The position numbers and the translations under genes are program-made. The notes below the pieces were generated by a model, which was given only the letters and a program-made list of their open reading frames with translations, did no database searches and was not told the DNA's origin. Of a stretch of 64,000 bases of DNA, positions 7,289 to 16,863 are shown piece by piece; the stretch's first letter is position 1, and every line of letters starts with the position of its first letter. Source of the stretch: an uncultured Ruminococcus sp. (GTDB lineage Bacteria; Bacillota; Clostridia; Oscillospirales; Ruminococcaceae); NCBI GenBank assembly GCA_947624295.1, contig CANQJV010000005.1, forward strand, positions 1 through 64,000, read 5' to 3'.

Positions 7289-8695
7289 TTGCTGTTGACA
7301 ATTACTTATGAGGGCGAAAATACACAAAATCTCGGCTTTTTACTGCATAAGAATCCCGACAGAGCGCAACAATTTGACTTGAGTTATGGTAAAGCGTACG
7401 TTTTTTACACTGAAGTCAGCAACGAACGGACTACAGCCGCACTTCTTCTTGACATAGACCCCATTGACCTCGCCCGTGGGAAAATCGGCAGTAAAGACGG
7501 CGGACTGTTTGATTACGTCAATGACAGACCTTATACTGCGACTTCTTTTATGAGTACCGCTATAAACAGAATATTCGGTACAGCTATGAACGGTAAATGC
7601 AATAAAATGCAAGCTCTTGCGGATACACCGTTGAAACTCACGGCTTGTATTTCTGCGATTAAAGACGGCGGTGAAACGGAACTTGCAAAACAACTTTTCG
7701 AACCGTTGGGCTATACCGTGGAAACTAACCGCACTGTACTTGACGAAAAATTCCCGGAATGGGGAATTTCGCCGTATATTGAGCTTACAATAAGCGGTAC
7801 TGTCAGGCTTGCCGATATGCTTAATCATATCTATGTGCTTATACCTGTTTTCGATAAACAGAAACATTACTATATTGCGGACGACGAAATACAGAAACTT
7901 CTCAACCACGGTGAAGGCTGGCTTGCCACGCACCCGTACAAAGAGAAAATTGCAAGACGGTATTTTCCTGTAAAAAGAAGTTTTGCACGGAAAGCTATTG
8001 ATATACTTCTTGCGGATGATGCTGAACCAACTGAACCTGAATCAGAAACGGCTGAAATTAAAGAAGAATCGTCTGAACTTGAAAAACATACTCCGCTGAA
8101 CACTATCAGGCTTAACGCTGTAAAAGATGCGGTTCTTGCAAGCGGTGCATCAACTGTAATTGATTTAGGCTGCGGTGAATGCCGTCTTACATCGTTGCTC
8201 CTGAACGAATCACAAATCAAAAAAGTAACAGCTTGTGACGTTTCAGTCAGTGAACTCGAAAAAGCGTCAGGCAGACTTCATCTTGACAGAATGCAGCCGT
8301 ACAGGAAAAATAAACTCACTCTTATGCAAGCCTCTCTCACGTATAAGGACAAGCGGTTTGAGGGCTATGACTGCGCTTGTATCATAGAAGTAATAGAGCA
8401 TATAGAGCCTATGAGAATATCTGCCGTAGAACGCAATATATTTGAATTTGCTTCTCCTGTAACTGTTATTGTTACAACGCCGAACAAAGATTACAATGAA
8501 AATTACCAATTCCTGAACAGTGACGAATTACGCCATAATGACCACCGTTTCGAGTGGACAAGAGCCGAATTTAAGGCGTGGACTGAACATATATGCAGGG
8601 ATTTCGGATATAGCTGTATTATCAGAGGAATAGGCGATATTGACGAAAATTACGGAACGCCTACACAAATGGGAGTGTTTACAAAAAATGGATAA
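7289..8695 (+). CDS. hen1: Hen1, 3'-terminal RNA ribose 2'-O-methyltransferase, 468 aa
   Basis: Bacterial Hen1 methylates the 2'-OH at the 3' end of a cleaved RNA before ligation, protecting the repaired RNA from renewed cleavage at the same site. The N-terminal half (MLLTITYEG, DIDPIDLARGK) is the Hen1-specific domain that assists ligase activation. The C-terminal half is the methyltransferase: VIDLGCGECR for S-adenosylmethionine (near residue 290), CIIEVIEHIE for the metal site, then TTPNKDYN and DHRFEW. The start is a TTG with AAGGAG 8 bases upstream; there is no suitable ATG. The gene overlaps pnkp by 8 bases. Confidence 0.95.
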   Translation: MLLTITYEGENTQNLGFLLHKNPDRAQQFDLSYGKAYVFYTEVSNERTTAALLLDIDPIDLARGKIGSKDGGLFDYVNDRPYTATSFMSTAINRIFGTAMNGKCNKMQALADTPLKLTACISAIKDGGETELAKQLFEPLGYTVETNRTVLDEKFPEWGISPYIELTISGTVRLADMLNHIYVLIPVFDKQKHYYIADDEIQKLLNHGEGWLATHPYKEKIARRYFPVKRSFARKAIDILLADDAEPTEPESETAEIKEESSELEKHTPLNTIRLNAVKDAVLASGASTVIDLGCGECRLTSLLLNESQIKKVTACDVSVSELEKASGRLHLDRMQPYRKNKLTLMQASLTYKDKRFEGYDCACIIEVIEHIEPMRISAVERNIFEFASPVTVIVTTPNKDYNENYQFLNSDELRHNDHRFEWTRAEFKAWTEHICRDFGYSCIIRGIGDIDENYGTPTQMGVFTKNG

Positions 8696-11261
8696 ATTCA
8701 CAATAACGATACCTGAAACTTGTATTGTCGCACTTATCGGCGGAACATCGTCAGGTAAAACGAGTTTCGCAAAAAAATACTTTTTCCCTACAGAAGTACT
8801 TTCATCGGACTTTTTCAGGGGTATGATATGCGATGACGAAAATAATCAGAATATTTCACCTGATGCGTTTGATTTACTGTATTATACCGCAAATAAACGT
8901 CTTAATCTTATGAAACTCACTGTAATTGATGCGACAAATATTCAGAAAAGCGCAAGAAAACAAATCATTGACCTTGCAAGAGAACAAAACGTCCACGCAG
9001 CTGCTATTGTTCTCAATATGCCCGAAGATGTTATGCAGGAACGCAATAAAAAACGCTCCGACAGGAATTTATCCGAAAAAACAGTCCATTTTCATTGCCG
9101 TGACGTTAAAAGATGTATCAAAGACCTGAAACGTGAGGGATTCCGTTTTATTTACGTGATAAATTCCCCTGAACAGCTTGAAAATGTTGAAATTATCCGC
9201 ACTAAACTATGGAATGATAAACGTGATTTGCACGGTCCTTTTGATATTATAGGCGATATTCACGGTTGCTGTACGGAACTCGAAATGCTCCTTGAAAAAC
9301 TCGGCTATATAAGGGAATCTTGCGGATATAGTCACCCTGACGGCAGAAAAGCTGTATTTTTAGGCGATTTTTGTGACCGTGGCGACAGAAATGCCGATGT
9401 TTTGCGGATTGCTATGGATATGGTGAAAGCAGGAAACGCTATGGCAGTCCCCGGAAATCACGATGTGAAATTGTTAAAATATTTGCGTGGCAAGAAAATT
9501 GCCATGACACACGGTATTGACAAAACAATTAACGAACTCGAAACGCAAGGAGAAAAATTCAAGGCGGAAACTGCTGAATTTATAGACAGTTTAATAAGTC
9601 ACTATGTTCTTGACGACGGTAAACTTGTTGTTGCTCACGCAGGGCTTAAACAGGAGTACATTGGCAGAGCCTCCGCAAGAGTACGTGAGTTTTGTCTTTA
9701 TGGCGAAACTACAGGCGAAACTGATGAATACGGTTTACCTGTACGTCTTGACTGGGCATCTGATTACAGAGGACGTGCAAATATTATATTCGGTCACGTT
9801 GCGGGGAAAGAAGTTAAATCAGTCAACAAAACTATCTGTATTGATACAGGTTGTGTTTTCGGCGGAAAATTAACTGCTTACCGTTACCCCGAAAACGAAA
9901 TTGTCAGCGTTGATGCTCTCAGGCAATATTATGAGCCTGTAAAACCGCTTGATGAAATTGCCGATAATTCGATTGATGATATGCTTACAATTGGCGATTT
10001 CAATCACAAACTCCACATAACAACTGAGCTTATTCCGGCGATTGATATTCACGAAAATAACGCATCTGCCGCACTTGAAATAATGTCACGTTTTTCTGCT
10101 GACCCTCATTGGCTTATATATTTACCGCCTACAATGTCGCCTTGCGAAACAAGTGAACTTGACGGGTATCTTGAATATCCGTCGCAGGCATTTGACTACT
10201 ACAGGACAAGAGGCGTGCGGAACGTCGTATGCGAAAAGAAACATATGGGTTCACGTGCTGTAATCGTACTTTGCAGTAATCCTGAAACCGCCTTGAAACG
10301 GTTTGGGATTACGGACGGCACAAGAGGTATCATTTACACAAGAACAGGCAGACGTTTTTTTGATGATGCGGATACAGAAACCGAACTTCTCAACAGGCTT
10401 GACAATATATTGACGAAAACAGGATTCTGGGCGGATTTTGCTACTGACTGGGTGTGCCTTGATACTGAACTTATGCCGTGGAGCGAAAAAGCTCAGGGGC
10501 TTATCCGTACACAATACGCTCCTACAGGGAACGCAGGTATAGGCGGACTTTCGTCAGCTGTACGTGCGCTGGAAAAGGCTTGCGGACGGAAAAATATTTC
10601 TCCTGAAGTTGACAAAATCACATCGGGTCAAAATGTAAATCCTGCCGAAATATTGGAACGTTACAAGTCGAAACTCGATGATATGGGGAAATATATACAG
10701 GCTTACAGGGAATACTGCTGGACTGTAAAATCAATTGACGATTACAGAATAGCACCTTTTCATATTCTTGCTTGTGAGGGGAAAGTGTTCAATCACGAAA
10801 AACATATATGGCATATGGAAACAATCAGAAAATATATTACGGGAATTGACAATATTTTTATGGAAACTCCCTATATATGCGTTGATACGGAAAATGAGGA
10901 AAGTGTCCGCAATGGTATAGACTGGTGGCTTGAACTCACTTCAAACGGCGGTGAGGGTATGGTTGTAAAGCCCGAAACTTACATTGCAATAAACGGCATA
11001 AAACTTTTACAGCCTGCCGTGAAATGCCGTGGAAGTGAGTATTTGCGTATAATATACGGTGCGGAATACCTTGAGCCTGAACATCTTGTAAGGCTGAAAA
11101 AGCGTTCCCTTAGCCGAAAACGCACTCTCGCCCTGAAAGAGTTTTCGCTTGGTATGGAATCCCTCACAAGATTTGTCAAAGGCGAACCGCTTTACAGGGT
11201 ACACGAATGTTCGTTCGGAGTGCTTGCTTTCGAAAGCGAACCTGTTGACCCAAGATTATAA
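8688..11261 (+). CDS. pnkp: Pnkp, polynucleotide kinase-phosphatase-ligase, 857 aa
   Basis: Three enzymes in one chain that heal and seal broken RNA together with Hen1. Residues 1-170 are the 5' kinase with P-loop IGGTSSGKTSF. Residues about 185-400 are a metallophosphatase (GDIHGCCTELE, GDFCDRGDR, PGNHD). The C-terminal half is the adenylyltransferase/ligase-like module, with the candidate AMP-accepting Lys in CEKKHMGSR near residue 517 and LLQPAVKCRG as a late nucleotidyltransferase motif. Length is close to the 870-residue Clostridium thermocellum enzyme. I placed the start at the ATG at 8688 because it gives the normal Pnkp N-terminus, and GGGAG lies upstream. Translationally coupled to hen1. 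Confidence 0.95.
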   Translation: MDKFTITIPETCIVALIGGTSSGKTSFAKKYFFPTEVLSSDFFRGMICDDENNQNISPDAFDLLYYTANKRLNLMKLTVIDATNIQKSARKQIIDLAREQNVHAAAIVLNMPEDVMQERNKKRSDRNLSEKTVHFHCRDVKRCIKDLKREGFRFIYVINSPEQLENVEIIRTKLWNDKRDLHGPFDIIGDIHGCCTELEMLLEKLGYIRESCGYSHPDGRKAVFLGDFCDRGDRNADVLRIAMDMVKAGNAMAVPGNHDVKLLKYLRGKKIAMTHGIDKTINELETQGEKFKAETAEFIDSLISHYVLDDGKLVVAHAGLKQEYIGRASARVREFCLYGETTGETDEYGLPVRLDWASDYRGRANIIFGHVAGKEVKSVNKTICIDTGCVFGGKLTAYRYPENEIVSVDALRQYYEPVKPLDEIADNSIDDMLTIGDFNHKLHITTELIPAIDIHENNASAALEIMSRFSADPHWLIYLPPTMSPCETSELDGYLEYPSQAFDYYRTRGVRNVVCEKKHMGSRAVIVLCSNPETALKRFGITDGTRGIIYTRTGRRFFDDADTETELLNRLDNILTKTGFWADFATDWVCLDTELMPWSEKAQGLIRTQYAPTGNAGIGGLSSAVRALEKACGRKNISPEVDKITSGQNVNPAEILERYKSKLDDMGKYIQAYREYCWTVKSIDDYRIAPFHILACEGKVFNHEKHIWHMETIRKYITGIDNIFMETPYICVDTENEESVRNGIDWWLELTSNGGEGMVVKPETYIAINGIKLLQPAVKCRGSEYLRIIYGAEYLEPEHLVRLKKRSLSRKRTLALKEFSLGMESLTRFVKGEPLYRVHECSFGVLAFESEPVDPRL

Positions 11262-11440
11262 TTTAACACACGGAAATCAATTTTCAAAAAACATCTGTTT
11301 TGTAACAGTGTTTTTATAGCATTTTGACGAGTAATTTCATTCAAAATCATCTGAAAATGATTCTAATTCTAACATAAACCATATAAAATTAAAATAGTTA
11401 AATAATTTTATTAGCAAAATTGATTTCCGTGAATTTAACA
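11260..11440. repeat. 9-bp target-site duplications AATTTAACA flanking a MITE
   Basis: AATTTAACA occurs at 11260-11268 and again at 11432-11440, immediately outside the two ends of the element at 11269-11431. This is the footprint expected of a transposition event. Confidence 0.8.
11269..11431. mobile_element. 163-bp MITE with 16-bp perfect terminal inverted repeats
   Basis: Left end CACGGAAATCAATTTT and right end AAAATTGATTTCCGTG are perfect inverted repeats of 16 bp. No coding capacity. It is inserted between pnkp and the pheST promoter, its right end 18 bases before the pheS -35 box. The right 75 bases occur again at the left edge of the window. Confidence 0.85.
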
Positions 11441-11449
11441 AAAAATATC

Positions 11450-11478
11450 TTGACATTTCTGCTTTTTTGTGATATAAT
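11450..11478 (+). promoter_or_regulatory. pheST promoter
   Basis: TTGACA, 17-base spacer, TATAAT, a full consensus promoter. The leader is only about 30 bases, too short for a T-box riboswitch. Confidence 0.85.
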
Positions 11479-11514
11479 TTTATAATACATTTTTACAGAA
11501 AGGATTTTTTTACT

Positions 11515-12567
11515 ATGTTGGAAAAAGTAAAAGAACTGAAACAAAGTTTCGATAATGCTATTCAGTCTGCCGTTGATACTCAGATTGTGGAAAACCTTCG
11601 TATAGAGTACCTCGGAAAAAAGGGAATTGTAACAGGTCTGCTTAAAGATATGAAAAATCTTTCAGGCGATGAGAAGAAATCATTCGGTCAGCAGGTGAAT
11701 CAGCTGAAAAGCGAAATAACAGATGCTATTTCCGCTAAACTCGCACAATTACAGGCGAAAGCTGTTGAACGTGAGATAAATTCAATGCCTGATTTTGACG
11801 TATCTGCACCGCCTGTTCTCGAGCGTGGCTCATTCCATCCGATTACACTTGTTCAGCGTGACTGCGAAAGAGTATTCAGGTCAATGGGATTCACTGTTGA
11901 GGACTACAGCGAAATTGTAACGGACTACGAATGTTTCGAGGCTCTCAATATACCGAAATTCCACCCTGCAAGAGATATGCAGGATACGTATTACCTCGAA
12001 AACGGGCAGTTGCTCAAGTCGCAGACTTCAGCTGCGCAGAACGCTATATATAAAAAATACCGTAAAGCTCTCATTGAGGAGAGTAAACCGATAAAAGCCG
12101 TATTTCCGGGAAGATGTTTCAGGAACGAAGCAACAGACGCTTGTCATGAGAATACTTTTTTCCAGATGGAAGGAGTTATGGTTGACAAAAATATATCTAT
12201 CTCCAATCTGATTTTCTTTATGAAAACAATGCTTTCGGAAGTGTTCAAAAAAGATATAAAAGTCCGCCTTCGTCCGGGATTTTTCCCTTTTGTTGAACCC
12301 GGCTTTGAACTTGATATAAACTGCCTTATATGCGGAGGTGACGGCTGTCCGTCGTGTAAACAGAGTGGCTGGCTGGAACTTTGTCCTTGCGGAATGATTC
12401 ACCCTGAAGTACTCAAGGCAGGCGGTATTGACCCTGAAGAATATACAGGATTTGCTTTCGGACTTGGTCTTACACGTCTTGCAATGATGAAGTACGGCAT
12501 AAAAGATATACGTGACCTCAACAGCGGTAATCTTAAAAGTCTTTCGCAATTCACACAAGATAAGTAA
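11515..12567 (+). CDS. pheS: Phenylalanyl-tRNA synthetase alpha subunit
   Basis: Catalytic subunit of the alpha2-beta2 enzyme that charges tRNA-Phe. 350 residues, normal length. The N-terminal coiled coil (residues 1-90) is followed by the class II core: HPARDMQDTYYL, GRCFRNEATDACHENTFFQMEG (motif 2 region) and AFGLGLTRLAMMKYG (motif 3). A small cysteine cluster (CLICGGDGCPSCKQ) is seen in the insertion, as in many Firmicutes PheS. RBS AGAAAGGA. It is followed 21 bases later by pheT. Confidence 0.97.
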   Translation: MLEKVKELKQSFDNAIQSAVDTQIVENLRIEYLGKKGIVTGLLKDMKNLSGDEKKSFGQQVNQLKSEITDAISAKLAQLQAKAVEREINSMPDFDVSAPPVLERGSFHPITLVQRDCERVFRSMGFTVEDYSEIVTDYECFEALNIPKFHPARDMQDTYYLENGQLLKSQTSAAQNAIYKKYRKALIEESKPIKAVFPGRCFRNEATDACHENTFFQMEGVMVDKNISISNLIFFMKTMLSEVFKKDIKVRLRPGFFPFVEPGFELDINCLICGGDGCPSCKQSGWLELCPCGMIHPEVLKAGGIDPEEYTGFAFGLGLTRLAMMKYGIKDIRDLNSGNLKSLSQFTQDK

Positions 12568-12588
12568 TAAGTAAGGAGGTAAACTACT

Positions 12589-14937
12589 ATGTTTTTATCA
12601 ATGAACTGGATATGCGATTTTGTTGACCTCAGCGGGCTTGACAAACTCGAACTTATTCACCGCTTTTCGCTCTCTACGGCTGAAGTGGAAAACGATATTT
12701 TTATGCGTGGCGAACAAATCAGCGGTATTATTGTTGCTGAAATCGTTTCTGTTGAACCTCACCCCGAATCAAAAAAACTGCATCTGCTTAAAGTTGACAA
12801 CGGTCACGAAATTGTTGACGTTGTGTGCGGTGCGCCTAACGTAAAAATCGGCATGAAAACTGCATTTGCGCCTGTAGGAGCAAAAATAGGCGATATTACT
12901 ATTGCACCACGTAAACTTGCGGGATTTGTTTCGAACGGAATGTGCTGTTCTGAAGAAGAAATCGGCATAAGCGATGATAACAGCGGTATCATGGAAATTA
13001 CAGATGATATTGCAAACGGTACTGATATTAAATCAGTTTACGAAATAGATGACATTATATTTGAAGTCGATAACAAATCGCTCACAAACCGCCCTGATTT
13101 ATGGGGACATTACGGTATAGCAAGGGAATTTGCGGTTCTCGCAGGCAGACCTCTGAAAAATATAGATACTCTTGATACGTCTGTATACAGCAATCTCCCG
13201 AAAGTCGATATGAAAATAGAAGACCCTCTTTGTTACAGATACACCTGCATTAAAGTTGAAAATATAACAAGGAACATCAGCCCTGTAAATATGCGTATAC
13301 GCTTGTATTACTGCGGAATGAGAGCTATAAATTTCCTTGCTGACATAACTAACTACATTATGCTTGAAATGGGTCAGCCTATGCACGCATTTGATTCAAG
13401 GAAAGTGGAACAGATACGTATTAAACGTTTTGACAAACCTTTTGAATTTCAGACGCTTGACAAGGAAATCCGCCATATAGACGAAAATACGCTTATGATT
13501 TGCAACGGCGATACACCTGTTGCTATTGCAGGCATTATGGGCGGACTTGATTCTGAAATTGTTGAGGATACAACGTCCCTCACGCTTGAATCAGCTACAT
13601 TTGACCCTGTATGCATAAGGAAATCTACTGTAAGGCTTTCTCATAGAACAGACGCATCTATGCGTTACGAGAAAAGCCTTGACCCTGAAATGACTGATAC
13701 AGCTATTGGAAGATTCCTCTATTTGTTGTGCGAAAACTGCAAAGATGTGAAGATAATTTCAGCGTTGACAGATGAGTATATTTACCGCTACCCTGAAATT
13801 GCCTTTGATTTCGATAAGAAATTTGTTGACAGATACACGGGTATTAAGATTGACAACGAAACTATTCTGAATACTCTCAATTCACTCGGTTTTGATACGT
13901 CACTCGAAAATACAACTTTCTCCGTAAAAGTACCGTCATGGAGAGCTACAAAGGACGTTACAATAAAAGCTGATATTATCGAGGAAATCACAAGAATATA
14001 CGGCTACGATAATTTTGACGTGCATACAGCTGAATCACCGCTTTATCCCGTGCAGATTTCCGTTGAGAAAAATGTTGAGGAGCAAATCAAGGATATACTT
14101 GTAAAAAGTTACGCACTCCACGAAGTACACTCATATATCTGGAATTACTACGACGAACTCAAAACTCTCGGCATTGAACCGGAAGACAACGTTAAACTCA
14201 TCAACTCGACTATCGCTATCAGACGAAACATAGCACCTACACAATTATGTCAGGTGAAATCAAATGTATCTTTTGCGCCTGATTTCGGTATTTTTGAGGT
14301 AGGCAGAGTCGTTGACGGAATCAACCCCGAAACAAATCTCTGCAACGAAAAGAAAATACTTTGTATAACGCTTTTCAGCAAAACTAAGTCAAATGAACAG
14401 CTTTACCTGCAATTGAGGGATATGATAGCAGTTCTTGTTGACGACATCAAGCATAAGAACATAAGTTTCGAGAAAGCTGAACAGGCACATATGTGGCAGC
14501 ACCCGAAAAATCTCAACAGTATCATCTGCGACGGCAGGAAAATCGGTGAAATCGGCTTACCTTACCCGACAGTCATGACGAAAATCGATAAGAAATCCGC
14601 TATTGTTTACGCTGAAATAGATGTTGCTGAACTTGCTGAAATAAAATCCGACGGCATAGTATACGATGAACCGTCAAAATACCCTGAAATTGAAGTTGAC
14701 CTTACTTTCAGGAGCGACTTTTTTGCGCCGATTGACAACGCTCTCCGCAAAATAAATTCCCCTATTATAAAGAAAACAGGCGTTGTTGATACGTACGTTG
14801 ACAGTATCGGCAAATCAATCACAATACGGATTCTTTTCGCTGATAAATCGAAAACTCTCACACGTGAGGAAGTTTCAGCCGTTACCGATATGCTCATAGA
14901 TATGCTGAAACAGCAAAACATTGTTATGAAAGAGTAA
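12589..14937 (+). CDS. pheT: Phenylalanyl-tRNA synthetase beta subunit
   Basis: 782 residues. The N-terminal EMAP/OB tRNA-binding domain (IVVAEIVSVEPHPESKKLHL, then VVCGAPN) spans about residues 40-150, followed by the B3/B4 editing domain, B5 domains and the C-terminal ferredoxin-fold anticodon-binding domain (PEIEVDLTFR onward). It has a strong RBS (AAGGAGG). Forms the functional enzyme with PheS. Confidence 0.97.
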   Translation: MFLSMNWICDFVDLSGLDKLELIHRFSLSTAEVENDIFMRGEQISGIIVAEIVSVEPHPESKKLHLLKVDNGHEIVDVVCGAPNVKIGMKTAFAPVGAKIGDITIAPRKLAGFVSNGMCCSEEEIGISDDNSGIMEITDDIANGTDIKSVYEIDDIIFEVDNKSLTNRPDLWGHYGIAREFAVLAGRPLKNIDTLDTSVYSNLPKVDMKIEDPLCYRYTCIKVENITRNISPVNMRIRLYYCGMRAINFLADITNYIMLEMGQPMHAFDSRKVEQIRIKRFDKPFEFQTLDKEIRHIDENTLMICNGDTPVAIAGIMGGLDSEIVEDTTSLTLESATFDPVCIRKSTVRLSHRTDASMRYEKSLDPEMTDTAIGRFLYLLCENCKDVKIISALTDEYIYRYPEIAFDFDKKFVDRYTGIKIDNETILNTLNSLGFDTSLENTTFSVKVPSWRATKDVTIKADIIEEITRIYGYDNFDVHTAESPLYPVQISVEKNVEEQIKDILVKSYALHEVHSYIWNYYDELKTLGIEPEDNVKLINSTIAIRRNIAPTQLCQVKSNVSFAPDFGIFEVGRVVDGINPETNLCNEKKILCITLFSKTKSNEQLYLQLRDMIAVLVDDIKHKNISFEKAEQAHMWQHPKNLNSIICDGRKIGEIGLPYPTVMTKIDKKSAIVYAEIDVAELAEIKSDGIVYDEPSKYPEIEVDLTFRSDFFAPIDNALRKINSPIIKKTGVVDTYVDSIGKSITIRILFADKSKTLTREEVSAVTDMLIDMLKQQNIVMKE

Positions 14938-14948
14938 TATAATTTACA

Positions 14949-14980
14949 AATCCCACTTCGGTAATCACCGGAGCGGGATT
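14949..14980 (+). terminator. Rho-independent terminator after pheT
   Basis: AATCCCACTTCGGT and ACCGGAGCGGGATT pair around a 4-base loop, with two G-U pairs, followed by TTTTAT. Confidence 0.8.
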
Positions 14981-15001
14981 TTTATTCCTGAACACATTCT
15001 A

Positions 15002-15030
15002 TTGACAAATAATGCAAAATATGTTACAAT
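15002..15030 (+). promoter_or_regulatory. Promoter of the solute-binding protein/kinase operon
   Basis: TTGACA, 17 bases ending TATGT, TACAAT. Confidence 0.7.
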
Positions 15031-15060
15031 ATAAACATCATTAACAAAGGAGAACAAGCT

Positions 15061-16863
15061 ATGAATATAAAATATATTAAATGTATTTTCACTGTAATGT
15101 TGAGTGTTTTTATGGTATGTGGCTGTAATTCCGGAAATGTTGAGGAATCCGGAACGGAAAAGGCTGATAATAAAGGTCATGAACCGCTTAAAATACTTAG
15201 TACAACAGATATAGATGAACTTAAAGAACTTGTTCATAAAAAATATCCCGAAATAAATCTTGAACTTTACCCATATGCAGGTAAAAATTTCTCACGGTTT
15301 ACGTGTGACCAGATGATAACGGGAGATATGCCTGATATATATAATACTACGCTTGCATGGACAAATTACCCCGATGAAATGCAGGAAAATCTGATTGATT
15401 TGTCAAGCTACAGTTTCACGGATAACTACGACCCCACATTACTCGGTCAACAGGAAATAAATGGCGGAATATATTTGCTGCCGTCAAAATATTCGGTCTA
15501 TTCATGCGCATACAACAAAACTTTATTCGAAAAATACGGCTGGGAAGTACCTGAAAGTTTCGAGGAACTCAAAGAACTTGCCCCTGAAATTGAAAAAGAA
15601 GGCGTACGTCTTTCTGTAACAAATACTTCAGCAGCAGGTCTTGGATTCCAGTATATATGCAACCTTGCTGATACAATAGACTTGTCCTCTGTCAAGGGCG
15701 TGCAATGGCAAAGGGATTTCCTTACGGGGAAAGCAACGGCTGAACAGGGATTCGGTGAAGCTCTCGAATATATGCAGGAATGGATTGACCTCGGCTATCT
15801 TCAGGGGAAAGATGCACTTGACGGTAAATCTTCATTTGAGATTTTCACCGAAGGCAATACCGCTTTTGCTATAGGAGGAGTTGACCGCTGGACACAAAAT
15901 GAGGACGGAACAGGTGACGTTTATGCGCCTATGCCGTATCTTTCAAAAGACGGTTCAAATAATATGTACATTACGATGCAGTCAAAGAATTTCGGATTAA
16001 GCAAGAAACTCACCGAAAAAGGAAATGAACAGAAACTGGAAGATGCGCTTCATGTTATGGAAGTCATCTCAACTACTGAAGGTCAAAACACATTTTTCAA
16101 TGAAATGACTACATATATTTCATCTCTCCGTGAATGGGAAATTGACCCCGAAAGCCCCTATGTTTCGTGTATGGACGAGATGAGAAACGGTCATTCCGCA
16201 CCATTGCTCTATACGGGCTGGGAAAGTATCCTCCCCCGAATAGGCGAAGAGGGACTTGCTTACATAAACGGCGAATGTACAAAAGAAGATTTACTTGATG
16301 AAATTAACAATCTCTGCAATGACTGGCTTACAAACGGACTGTATGTGTATTCAGAAGTTGACAGGGAATATAATCAGAATGAAACCGCACGGCTTACAGG
16401 GAAAATATTCGGCGATGCTGTCGGAGCTGATTGCGCATTGATTTCAATGAATCCGCTTGAAAATGATACGAATATACAGAATCCTTACGGTGTAAACGGC
16501 TATATAATGCCGTTACCGCTTACAGATGAGAGAATAGTATCTGTAATCCCTACCGGCTGGAGCGATACAATACAAACTGTAACTTTGACCGGCAGTCAAA
16601 TAAAAGAATACGCTGAAAAAGGCTATAAACTCGAAACCGACAGCGGAGCAGCTGTTTTCCCGTATGAACTTGTTGTTAAAGGCGGAAAAGAACTCGATGA
16701 CAATACTGAATACAAAGTAGCTGTATGCGGTGCCGATGATGAAATGTGTACTTCAGGCAATATACAGGACAGTGGTGTTGAGGGATTAAAAGCATTCAGG
16801 GACTTTTTTGATAATAACGGAAAACCGCCTATGTCGGAAGAATTACTGAACTGGGATGAGTAA
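15061..16863 (+). CDS. Solute-binding lipoprotein fused to a 5'-nucleotidase C-terminal-like domain, 600 aa
   Basis: A lipoprotein signal ends at Cys22 (FMVCGC). Residues about 40-420 resemble family 1 extracellular solute-binding proteins (ILSTTDIDELKELVHKKYPEI, then MPDIYNTT, YSCAYNKTLFEKYGW, TAFAIGGVDRW). From about residue 440 the sequence instead resembles the C-terminal domain of 5'-nucleotidases (TLTGSQIKEYAEKGY, YELVVKGGKELDDNTEYKVA). No permease genes are adjacent; the next gene is a hybrid histidine kinase that overlaps it by 8 bases. I infer a lipid-anchored ligand sensor working with the kinase rather than a transport component. Confidence 0.75.
   Translation: MNIKYIKCIFTVMLSVFMVCGCNSGNVEESGTEKADNKGHEPLKILSTTDIDELKELVHKKYPEINLELYPYAGKNFSRFTCDQMITGDMPDIYNTTLAWTNYPDEMQENLIDLSSYSFTDNYDPTLLGQQEINGGIYLLPSKYSVYSCAYNKTLFEKYGWEVPESFEELKELAPEIEKEGVRLSVTNTSAAGLGFQYICNLADTIDLSSVKGVQWQRDFLTGKATAEQGFGEALEYMQEWIDLGYLQGKDALDGKSSFEIFTEGNTAFAIGGVDRWTQNEDGTGDVYAPMPYLSKDGSNNMYITMQSKNFGLSKKLTEKGNEQKLEDALHVMEVISTTEGQNTFFNEMTTYISSLREWEIDPESPYVSCMDEMRNGHSAPLLYTGWESILPRIGEEGLAYINGECTKEDLLDEINNLCNDWLTNGLYVYSEVDREYNQNETARLTGKIFGDAVGADCALISMNPLENDTNIQNPYGVNGYIMPLPLTDERIVSVIPTGWSDTIQTVTLTGSQIKEYAEKGYKLETDSGAAVFPYELVVKGGKELDDNTEYKVAVCGADDEMCTSGNIQDSGVEGLKAFRDFFDNNGKPPMSEELLNWDE

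Noticed and set aside
11479-11514. T-box leader for pheST
   Set aside because: The distance from promoter to start codon is too short for a T-box, and no conserved T-box sequence is present.
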